Assembly: GCF_008642375.1 (NCBI RefSeq)
Contig: NZ_CP029194.1
Span: forward strand, 8,488,501-8,552,500
Origin: Streptomyces venezuelae
GTDB lineage: Bacteria; Actinomycetota; Actinomycetes; Streptomycetales; Streptomycetaceae
Direction of reading: 5' to 3'
DNA length: 64,000 bases
Shown here: positions 33,819-41,232 of the stretch, piece after piece
Position numbering within the stretch: position 1 is the first letter of the stretch
Layout: every line of letters begins with the position of its first letter
Notes under the pieces: model-generated
Databases searched by the model: none
Told to the model about the DNA's origin: nothing
The model's input: the letters and a program-made list of their open reading frames with translations, nothing else
Position numbers and translations under genes: made by a program

Positions 33819-34747
33819 TCATGTCCGGAGCCAGATGACGGTTGCTGCGACGGTGACAGTGCCCAGATAGACGTATGCGCGCTTGTCGTACCTTGTGGAC
33901 ACAGCTCGGTAGTTCTTGAGCTTGTTGATCGCCCGTTCCACGGTGTTGCGCTTCTTGTACCGCTCCTTGTCGAAGCCGGGTGGGCGCCCTCCTGCCCGGC
34001 CCCGGCGTACGCGGTTCACGGCCTGGTCGCTCTTCTCAGGGATGACCTGGCGGATGCCTCGTCGCCGCAGGTAGCGGCGGGTCCGGCGATTGCTGTACGC
34101 CTTATCGGCGCTCACACTGTCCGGTGTGGTGCGCGGACGGCCCGGCCCGAATCGAGGCACCCGAATGCGTTCCATGACTGGCTCGAACTGCGTGCAGTCC
34201 GCCCACTGGCCTGCCGTCAGCAACAGTGAAAGCACGCGGCAACGCCCGTCCGCGCTCAGGTGAATCTTGGTGGTGAAGCCTCCTCGGGAACGACCGAGCG
34301 CCTCACCTCCTGCACCACCTCCGCCAGGCGGGCGCACAGTCTCACCCACGGTCTTCCGCTCTGGTGTGCCATCGCGGCCGCCCCTTTTGACGCGGCGGGC
34401 GGCGGAGCTTTCCGCGCGCCGGCCGCATGCTGGTGGGCACGGATCGAGGTGGAATCAACCGAGACGTCCCAGTCGATCCCACCGGCGGCATCGGCCTGGG
34501 CCTGCACCTGCTGGAGTAGCCGTCCCCAGGTTCCGTCGGCCGACCAGCGCCGGTGGCGCTCGGAGACGGTTTTCCACGGCCCGTAGCGTGGCAGGTCACG
34601 CCACTGCACCCCGGTTCGCACCCGGTGCAGGATGCCGTTGACCACCTGACGATGATCGCGCCACCGGCCGCAGCGATTGTTGCCCGTGGGCAGGAGCGGC
34701 TCCAGACGTTGCCACTCCGCCTCTGTCAGATCCCCCCGACCAGTCAC
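33819..34747 (-). CDS. IS5-family transposase, made by -1 frameshifting
   Basis: Two overlapping frames make one DDE transposase. The first (GTG 34747) reads LTEAEWQRLEPLLPTGNNRC, HRQVVNGILHRVRTGVQWRD, WDVSVDSTSIRAHQHAAGAR. The second reads GGFTTKIHLSADGRCRVLSL, DSVSADKAYSNRRTRRYLRR and KKRNTVERAINKLKNYRAVS, giving Asp, Asp and Glu. The step occurs on AAAAGGGG at 34381-34388 (TCA AAA GGG); a slip of one base back on A_AAA_G joins SK to the second frame without loss. A short tip of a sister copy lies beside it in opposite orientation. Confidence 0.8.
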
Positions 34748-34784
34748 GCAAGAGCCAACGAACCAGTAGACGACATGGGTACGG

Positions 34785-35195
34785 TCAGCACCTGCGATGC
34801 CACCACGCCAACTCCGGGTCTTCCATCGGCTCGTGATGCGTTCGCCCGAGGAGCACCGCGTCCAGGCGCTCGACCTGCACCCGAAGTTCGCTGGCGGCGC
34901 TTGGCAGAAGCATGAACAGAGCATCTTGCAGCTTGTCCCGGGCCCAACCCTCACCGCAGCAGAGGCAGGTGAACTCCGCCTCCCATTGTCTCCACCGGCG
35001 CCTCGTGCCTTAGACGCGCACGGACCACACGCGCAGCGCCACCGCCACGATGCCCGGAGACGATCGCTCCCGTTCGAGCACACGGACAGCGGCATTCGCC
35101 GCTCCCGACAGACCTGGGACATCGCGATACCGCGCCCAGGGTCTACCCCAGCCGCGTTCCCGCAGCCGAAGTGAAGCTGGTGTTCTACGAGGCAC
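34785..35195 (-). pseudogene. IS5 cargo gene interrupted by one stop codon
   Basis: A single frame of 136 codons inside the IS with one TAA at 35010-35012. Before the stop: RYRDVPGLSGAANAAVRVLE and SSPGIVAVALRVWSVRV. After it: RRRWRQWEAEFTCLCCGEGW with a CxxC pair, ARDKLQDALFMLLPSAASEL, RVQVERLDAVLLGRTHHEPM and EDPELAWWHRRC. Both halves read as one protein, ending in Trp-Trp-Arg, a pattern I associate with small streptomycete proteins of unknown role. The first codons (from GTG 35195) look less certain. Function unknown. Confidence 0.55.
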
Positions 35196-35427
35196 GGCCC
35201 CTTCGGGTGTAAGTCATGGGCGGCATCCTCCCACAACCCATGATCGACGGGACAGAACCTAGGGAAGACGCCTCCACCTTCGCCATGAGAGCCACCAACC
35301 CCACCCGTTCGGAGGGCGCGTCTCGGCGATCACAGGACAGGGCTCTTGGAAGGGTTGTGCGCAGGGTTTTGCATAGCGGATCGATATCTTGTGTCGCTGT
35401 CGAAGGCATGGTGCGGAGCTTCGGGCC

Positions 35428-35667
35428 ATGACCTCACCCGAGCTCAGCGACCTGGACTACCTCTGGGAGATCGAGCGCCTTGCCGACCGCGTCAGTGTGG
35501 AGGCAAGGGTGGCCCCCGTGTACTCGAAGAGAGCAGATCGTCAAGGAGAGCCGGCAGCCGTGGGTGCGGGACTTGTCCCGCGGCTGGAAGCCGCCCCACT
35601 CCACGATGCGTTGCCCGGTTTGCCGGTTTCGGTGAAAGTGGTTCAGACGCGACCAGGGCTGAGGTAG
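35428..35667 (+). pseudogene. Small gene with probable frameshift
   Basis: ATG with GGAG nine bases upstream begins MTSPELSDLDYLWEIERLAD and RVSVEAR. After about residue 30 the neighbouring frame looks more natural (EEQIVKESRQPWVRDLSRGW, then MRCPVCRFR with a CxxC), suggesting one frameshift near 35520. Family unknown. Confidence 0.4.
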
Positions 35668-35784
35668 AACTGCGGATCACGAAGTCTGCTCCCCGCACCC
35701 GGGGGATGGCCCTGACTCCTATCTGTCCTACGCAGAGTAGATGTCAGCGCGGGCGCGGCTGCTGCGCGCTCCGCCCGCCCTGAC

Positions 35785-36045
35785 CTATCCGTACGAGATC
35801 GCGGTCCCGTAGGCCACCAGGTACCAGGACCCGGGGTCCCTCCCTTTCTGGATGGCCGTCAGGCGTGCGCCGATGACCTCGGCGGCCCCGGTTTCGGCCG
35901 CGCTCACGCTGAGAGAAGAGAACGCTTCGCCGGGGAAGACCTGTAGGTCGCCCCAAACGACCCACCTGGAAGTCACAGGTCGGTCCATCCTCTGGGGGTT
36001 ATCGACGGTGAGGACCGGGACCGGAAAGGAAAGTCTTCTCGCCAT
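35785..36045 (-). CDS. Hypothetical 86-residue protein
   Basis: Starts MARRLSFPVPVLTVDNPQRM and continues VTSRWVVWGDLQVFPGEAFS, AAETGAAEVIGARLTAIQKG and SWYLVAYGTAISYG. It looks like a small beta-rich protein. ATG 36045 has only a short AGAGG before it; an upstream in-frame extension is Arg/Pro-rich and unlikely. No family or partner is recognised. The 300 bases on its left (35668-35784) and right to 36376 carry only debris, including a plus-strand piece TRRMVDAENDRDAAIRSAI typical of small HTH proteins. Confidence 0.45.
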   Translation of the reverse strand: MARRLSFPVPVLTVDNPQRMDRPVTSRWVVWGDLQVFPGEAFSSLSVSAAETGAAEVIGARLTAIQKGRDPGSWYLVAYGTAISYG

Positions 36046-36376
36046 GCCTCTGCAATACCGCCGTTCCGGCGGAGCAAACGGCTCCGGAGCCATACCCCGC
36101 ACCGGCGGTACGGAACGGCGAGGCACGGTCGTCATGAGCACCACCCGTCACCCGCTGGGCGCCGGTCCGACGACGAGCACCAGGAGCACGCCGACGTGAA
36201 AGGCACGCGCCTCCTTGGCACCGGTCCCACCGGGTCGTAGATTCCGGGTTTCGCCGGTTACTGCCGTCGAGGACGCCACGCGCCGCATGGTCGACGCCGA
36301 GAACGACCGGGACGCGGCCATCCGTTCCGCCATCGGCGCTGGCGCGCCCGGCGCTCTGTGCGGGCCCTTGGGACCC

Positions 36377-37070
36377 TCATGTGCCCTTCCCCGGGACAGG
36401 TACTGCGGCCAGGGCCGCAACGCCCCGTTCGAAGGCGTTCACGGTCGTGGACGGCTTCGCGGGTGCCGGTGCTTCTGGCGCCGGGGTGTGAAGGACAACA
36501 CCGAAGGCCTGCAGGCGTTCGCGTCGTCCGTCGGTCAGGGCAGCCCACACCTCGGGCCGGCGCTGCTTGGCGAGCCCTTCCCGATGTCCTTGCCGTGGAC
36601 GGTGACGCCGGGTTCGACGTACGCGAGGATGGCCTCCTCGGCGTGCATCTCCCGCACCACCGCGTAGTGCCGCTGCCATTCCGGCGGCCATGACGGGTTC
36701 CAGTCCTCATCGACCTCGCGCAGCACCGCCCTCCACTCAGGCTTGCCGTCCAAGGCACCGGGGCGGCGGAGGTTCGCGAGCCACTGCCCCACCGGCCGGT
36801 CCAGCATCGCCGCGGACCGGGGCGCACACAGCGTCCAGTACTCCTCGTCATACACCTTCGCGGCTTCCAGGTTCTCCTGGAACCTTTCATCGGTCACCGA
36901 CCACACCATCCCGAGCCGCTCCAGCCGCCCGGCCCGGCTGCCCACTCATCTCCCCGCCCCCGTACTCCCGCCGCTGCTCCGCCACCCACTGCCCCGGCGG
37001 TGTCCTTCCTTCCCGATGCCCGTAGGGGCCCCTCGCGTTCCCTGCCACTGGGTTTTCGGGAGCAATGCAA
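36377..37070 (-). pseudogene. Helicase-associated-domain remnant
   Basis: Several frames together give the repeated helicase-associated domain seen behind DEAD/DEAH helicases in streptomycetes: GQWVAEQRREYGGGEMSG, GRLERLGMVWSVTDERFQEN, LEAAKVYDEEYWTLCAPRSA, MLDRPVGQWLANLRRPGALD and WAALTDGRRERLQAFGVVL, then NAFERGVAALAAV. At least two frameshifts (near 36560 and 36930) break it and the helicase motor is missing. Helicases of this class are often carried at actinomycete telomeric regions, which fits the arm-like setting. Confidence 0.75.
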
Positions 37071-37145
37071 CGTGGCGGTGCTCCGGTAGGGCACGGGTTC
37101 GGGCGGGCGGCGGACACGGCCCCTGGCCCTCGGCCCCGTGGTGGC

Positions 37146-37724
37146 TCAGGAGTAGGTCATGGGGCAGCCGTGCCGTATGGAGTACTGCGCGGCGCGCAGG
37201 TGGAGAGCCACGTAGAAGGCCGCGTCCCGGTCCTCGGCCCACGGTCCCGGCCGCGCCCGGGCGGTCCGCTCCGCCCCGCCCTCCAGGAACCACAAGCTCA
37301 GTGTGAGGTTCTCGCCCGCCGGTATCGCGTCCACGGGCAGTTCGACGGCGTCGGCGAGCCGCTCGGCCAGGGCGAGCACCCGCGGGGCCCCGGCGACCAC
37401 CGTCTCTTCGCCGGAGTACGCGGTGCCGACGGGGAGCACGATCTCCTCCTCCAATGCGAACGGCACCAGAACACTCCAGTCGAGGAGGGCCGACACCTCC
37501 GCATCGGTCAGCCGCGTCCTGCACAGTGCCACGAAGCCGTCCATGGACGGGCTGACCTTCTCCTCGAACCAGCCCGGCGCCTCCCCTGCGACCTGCCGCA
37601 GCTCGTAAGGGGGCCGCCCGCGCCGCTCCAGCTCGGTGTTCAGCGCGGCGGCGACGTCCCCGTACCCGTCCTCCCCGAGTTGTGACCAGTCCTGCGCGGT
37701 GACACTCACCAGATAGACACCCAT
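37146..37724 (-). CDS. Hypothetical protein, conserved in streptomycetes
   Basis: A 192-residue cytoplasmic protein starting MGVYLVSVTAQDWSQLGEDG. Stretches such as YGDVAAALNTELERRGRPPY, RTRLTDAEVSALLDWSVLVP, EEIVLPVGTAYSGEETVVAG and AFYVALHLRAAQYSIRHGCP read as a complete, well-conserved protein. I remember close relatives of unknown function in many Streptomyces genomes. ATG 37724 is the first start. The next leftward gene upstream (37867-38988) is 142 bases away, so a shared transcript is possible. Confidence 0.65.
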   Translation of the reverse strand: MGVYLVSVTAQDWSQLGEDGYGDVAAALNTELERRGRPPYELRQVAGEAPGWFEEKVSPSMDGFVALCRTRLTDAEVSALLDWSVLVPFALEEEIVLPVGTAYSGEETVVAGAPRVLALAERLADAVELPVDAIPAGENLTLSLWFLEGGAERTARARPGPWAEDRDAAFYVALHLRAAQYSIRHGCPMTYS

Positions 37725-37866
37725 GATCGCAACGTACCGGCCGCCACCGACAGCGTCGCTGCCTCTCGTACGAGCGCGGCGTCCGCGCCCACCGGTTCAG
37801 CGCCGCCTGAGGCGTGTTTCAGGGCGGAGGCGCCGACCGCTCGACCGCCCGGCACCCAGCGCCCTG

Positions 37867-38988
37867 TCAGGCTTCGCCGCGCCGGGCCCAGGTCCCTCTT
37901 CCACCTGCCGTCATCAGCGTGTTGACGATGTGCGACCGGTTGCGGCCGCCCCGAAGCAGCCGCTCGGCCGCCAGGCCGAACGCCAGCGCAGGTCCCACGA
38001 GACCGAGGGTCTCGCCGGTGCCGAGCGCCAGCCCCACGCCGGCGAGCCCGAGGCCGGTCTCGGCCGCGGCCCAGGCGAGCCGCCCGGGCCGCTCCCCGGA
38101 GGCCGGCAGCTTCCGCCGGACCGCCCGGAGCAGCGCGGGGAGGGCGTCGTCGGCCGCCGCCGCGTCCCCGGCGCGCAGCGCCGCCTGGAAGGCGTCGCGC
38201 CGACGGGTCACGACCTCGTCCTGATGGATCTTCGCGATGTCCTGCCAGCCCAGTTCGGCGACCGCCGCCAGGTTGCCCGGGGCCATCCCGTGTTCCGCAG
38301 GGGCTGTGGCCCGGGGGCCGACGGGCTCGACGAGCGCGTCCGTCGGACTCCCGAGGTAGAGCCCGATGTCGGCCGCTTTCGGGAGCGACCGCGGGGACGC
38401 CCCGTCGGTGCCCGGCGTCCGCTGCACCGCTGCGTTCCAGGCCTGCGTCGCGGTGTTCCACATCGCCGTCCTGTGTGGCGGGTCCGTCGCGTCGAGCTGG
38501 GCGAAGAGCACCGCCCTGCGGTGCCGGTTCGACGGCTCCACGTGCTCGTCGAGATAGGCGAGGGTGCGTTCCACCGGGGCGTAGTCGTGGCCGGGGAGCC
38601 CCGGCAGCTCCGCCACCTCCTCCAACACGTCGCGGTACGAGCAGGGGCGCGTCACGGCGCTCGTGCCCAGCGGCACTCCCGCCTCGCGGGAGAAGTGATG
38701 CAGGGTCCGGGCCACGGCCTCCAGCCTGCGCCGGATCACCCCGCCCTCCTCGTACCGTGCGCCCAGCGCGGTACCCCGTGCGAACAGTGGCCCGGGATTC
38801 GCCTCCCCGCGCTCCAGGGCACGGTGCAGGCCGGTGGTGACCAGAGCGAAGGGGTCGCTGCCGGCCGGAGCGGCGGTGGTGCAGCGCAGGAACGACGGGC
38901 AGCCGCGCACGAAGGACCGGAAGTCCTCCGTCTCGAACAGCGCCTGTACCGCATGGCTGTCGATGAGCTGCACGTCGCTCAGCACCAC
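37867..38988 (-). CDS. Hypothetical protein, possibly 5'-truncated
   Basis: A 373-residue acidic protein with ALFETEDFRSFVRGCPSFLR, GVIRRRLEAVARTLHHFSRE, RTLAYLDEHVEPSNRHRRAV, ALVEPVGPRATAPAEHG and a Gly/Leu-rich hydrophobic stretch near the C-terminus (GLGLAGVGLALGTGETLGLV) that may insert in a membrane. No family is recognised. The start is GTG 38988 without ribosome site. Upstream bases in a neighbouring frame read MLKIQAL, which may be the true N-terminal part separated by a frameshift, so the gene may be slightly damaged at its 5' end. Confidence 0.5.
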   Translation of the reverse strand: MVLSDVQLIDSHAVQALFETEDFRSFVRGCPSFLRCTTAAPAGSDPFALVTTGLHRALERGEANPGPLFARGTALGARYEEGGVIRRRLEAVARTLHHFSREAGVPLGTSAVTRPCSYRDVLEEVAELPGLPGHDYAPVERTLAYLDEHVEPSNRHRRAVLFAQLDATDPPHRTAMWNTATQAWNAAVQRTPGTDGASPRSLPKAADIGLYLGSPTDALVEPVGPRATAPAEHGMAPGNLAAVAELGWQDIAKIHQDEVVTRRRDAFQAALRAGDAAAADDALPALLRAVRRKLPASGERPGRLAWAAAETGLGLAGVGLALGTGETLGLVGPALAFGLAAERLLRGGRNRSHIVNTLMTAGGRGTWARRGEA

Positions 38989-39366
38989 CGTGTGCCCTCA
39001 CAAGGCCTGGATCTTCAGCATGACGGCCAATGACGTGTCCTGGGGGGTGTTGAGGGCAGTGGGGGCTGGCGCGGCTGCCGCAGCGGAGGCTTCTCATTCG
39101 AGCCCGTGCAATTCGAGGGTCAGCTCATGAGGGAAGTCCCGCCAGGGAAAAGCATCAAGCGCGAGCCGGGGCGTTCGTTGCAGGCGTTTCCAGGGATGGA
39201 TCCGTGGGTTCATAGGGGCGCGCTGGGCCGGCTTTGAGGAACCGGCGCGCGGAGTGTCCCGCAGCGGTGACGACGATGGGGAAATCCGGTCGACAGGCGC
39301 CCCGCGGCGCACTGTGATGGCTCCAACTGCCTGCCGCACGGGGCGGGCCGACTGCAGGAGCTGCTC
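38989..39366. other. Intergenic stretch between divergent genes
   Basis: About 380 bases between the leftward hypothetical gene and the rightward kinase-like gene. No open frame with a ribosome site or recognisable signal. Confidence 0.4.
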
Positions 39367-40266
39367 TTGACACCCGGGAGAGTCACAGACGCCAGTCCCG
39401 CGTTTGATGCCGAGCTGGTCAGGCGCCTGGTCGATACGCAGTTCCCGCAGTGGGCCGAGCTGCCCTTGGAGTTGCTGGACCTGGCCGGCTCGGACCATGT
39501 GATCTACCGGATGGGCGAGGGGTTGTCCGTACGGCTGCCCCGCCATGCCGGTGCCATCAGGCAGGCCCGGAAGGAGTCCGAGTGGCTGCCACGGCTCGCC
39601 CCGCACCTGCCACTGGCCGTCCCCGTGCCAGTGGGGGTGGGGGAGCCCGGCTTTGGTTATCCGTGGCCTTGGTCGGTCTCCCGCTGGCTGGACGGCGAGG
39701 TGGCGACTGCAGAGGCACTGGGCGATTCGTCCGAGGCCGCTGTCGAACTGGCCGGGTTCCTGACGGCTCTCCAACGGTTCGAGCCCGGGGAGATCTCTGC
39801 CCAGAACGCCCGCGAGGACCTCACCGCGCGGCCGCTGGTTGCTCGGGACCGGGCTACGCGGGCCGCCATCGCGGAGGTCGACGGCCCGTTCGACGCCGCT
39901 GCCATGACCGAGCTGTGGGAGGCGGCGCTGAGCGCCCCCGATTGGGACGGCCCACCGGTCTGGTTCCACGGCGACTTCCACACCGGCAACCTGCTGACCG
40001 TCGCCGGCCGCCTCAGCGCAGTCATCGACTTCGGCGGACTCGGCATCGGCGACCCGGCCTGCGACCTGATGATCGCCTTCACCCTGATGTCGGCCCGGAG
40101 CCGGGCCGCTTTCCGCGCCGCGCTCGGCGTGGACGACGCCACCTGGATCCGGGGCCGCGGCTGGGCGCTGGCCACGGCCCTGAACGCCTACACCCACTAC
40201 GCCGCCGTCAACCCCCGGGTCGCCGCGCAAACCACCCGTCAGATCACCGAGGTCCTCATCGGCTAG
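39367..40266 (+). CDS. Aminoglycoside phosphotransferase-family kinase
   Basis: A 299-residue APH-fold kinase. N-lobe: DHVIYRMGEGLSVRLPRHAG with the ATP-binding Arg/Lys region; WPWSVSRWLDGEVATAEALG links the lobes; C-lobe: VWFHGDFHTGNLLTVAGRLS (HGD...N catalytic loop) and AVIDFGGLGIGDPACDLMIA (DFG.-like metal site). All catalytic residues are present. It starts with TTG, 7 bases after AGGAG. The relationship is to chromosomal APH-like proteins that act on small hydroxylated compounds; resistance to aminoglycosides is not shown. It stands alone, with a remnant on the other strand downstream. Confidence 0.85.
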   Translation: MTPGRVTDASPAFDAELVRRLVDTQFPQWAELPLELLDLAGSDHVIYRMGEGLSVRLPRHAGAIRQARKESEWLPRLAPHLPLAVPVPVGVGEPGFGYPWPWSVSRWLDGEVATAEALGDSSEAAVELAGFLTALQRFEPGEISAQNAREDLTARPLVARDRATRAAIAEVDGPFDAAAMTELWEAALSAPDWDGPPVWFHGDFHTGNLLTVAGRLSAVIDFGGLGIGDPACDLMIAFTLMSARSRAAFRAALGVDDATWIRGRGWALATALNAYTHYAAVNPRVAAQTTRQITEVLIG

Positions 40267-40294
40267 CCAAGCGGGACAAAGACACACCGCCGTT

Positions 40295-40576
40295 TCACGG
40301 GGTGCGCGGGTCGAGTTCGGCGGCCGAGGTGGCGACGGCGGTTGTGTAGCGGAGGCTTGTCTTGGCGCCGATCGAGAAGACGTGTGCGAGGTGGAGAGGG
40401 GCCGCGCCGCTTGCGAGGGCATCCTCCAGGATGCGGTCCTGCCGCAGCCCGTCGAGGCCCACGGGCAGTGGCCTCAGAGGTTCCACCAGGGCTACGAGCC
40501 CTCGGAACGCGACCGACCGCCACGACATGGCCCAACTCCGCCGCGCCTTCGGCATCGCCACCCACTTCTGATCCAC
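40295..40576 (-). pseudogene. Fragment of a recombinase/plasmid-type protein
   Basis: Reads AMSWRSVAFRGLVALVEPLR, DGLRQDRILEDALASGAAPL and HLAHVFSIGAKTSLRYTTAV. The HLAHVF.I..KTALRY ending is typical of proteins with tyrosine-recombinase-like or HTH tails found on actinomycete mobile DNA. No good start; probably a C-terminal piece. Family not certain. Confidence 0.4.
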
Positions 40577-40636
40577 GACGACGCGAGGAACCCCCGGTCA
40601 CGTCGAACGAATGGCCGGCGCCTCTGCGCCGAGCGG

Positions 40637-41059
40637 CTACCCGGCCGGCGTCCGGCGGAGATAGAACACCTCGGGGTCGCCCTCGTCGAGGCCGTGGACG
40701 AGGCCGACCGAGTCCCAGCCGGCTCGCCGGAGCAATCGCTGCATCGGCTGGTTGGAGACGTTGGCCGAGGTGAACAGCTTCGAGGTCATGCACGAGTCCG
40801 CCGCGGCGTCCGGCAACCGCAGCCCCACACCTCTTCCGCGTGCCGAGGGGGCCACCATCACCACCGTGACGAAGCCGTACTCGAAGAACGTGTACTCGAC
40901 CACGCAGGACCCGAGCAGGCCGGACGCGTCCTCCGCCACGACCACCAGCCCCTGCCCGCACCACCTCCGGATACTCGCTTGCCGCCCGGCGTCCCCTCCG
41001 GCAGCTACTGCGTCGATCTCCATCAGCGCGTCCGCCTCCGCCCCACTCGCGGGACGCAC
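40637..41059 (-). CDS. GNAT-family N-acetyltransferase
   Basis: A 140-residue acetyltransferase using acetyl-CoA. Recognisable are VVVAEDASGLLGSCVVEYTF (strand 3-4), VTVVMVAPSARGRGVGLRLP with the R-G-x-G-x-G/A acetyl-CoA loop, SKLFTSANVSNQPMQRLLRR and AGWDSVGLVHGLDEGDPEVF. Length and motif order are normal. The start is GTG 41059; a helical segment between loop and strand 5 is short (DAAADSCMTSK), so a small internal deletion is possible. It is divergent from the molybdoenzyme gene. The substrate is unknown. Confidence 0.75.
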   Translation of the reverse strand: MRPASGAEADALMEIDAVAAGGDAGRQASIRRWCGQGLVVVAEDASGLLGSCVVEYTFFEYGFVTVVMVAPSARGRGVGLRLPDAAADSCMTSKLFTSANVSNQPMQRLLRRAGWDSVGLVHGLDEGDPEVFYLRRTPAG

Positions 41060-41232
41060 CGTGAACGCTCGGAATTTCCTGAGCAGTTCATGGTTCTCAA
41101 TGATCGCAGTCCTGCGTCGCGCCCACCGGCGGGGTTGAGCGGGAGACCGCAGGGGAAGTGTCTGTCCCGCGGACCGCCGACCGACGTCCGTTGTCCGGGA
41201 GCAGCGGAACTTCAGGGACGGAGTCGACGCAC

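Larger units (their letters stand above)
33805..35258 (-). mobile_element. IS5-family element with a decayed cargo gene, 1454 bp
   Basis: Left end inward GGTTCTCCCGCCGATCATG; right end inward GGTTCTGTCCCGTCGATCAT. They match except for two bases missing on the left and one change. Both lie in a CCCTAGGG context, with TA at 33803-33804 and 35259-35260 as the target duplication. The transposase occupies the left part and a second, stop-interrupted gene the right 400 bases. Confidence 0.78.

Noticed and set aside
39367..40266. Clinical-type aminoglycoside resistance gene
   Set aside because: The fold and motifs are APH-like, but chromosomal actinomycete members of this family have many substrates; nothing specific to a resistance enzyme is visible.
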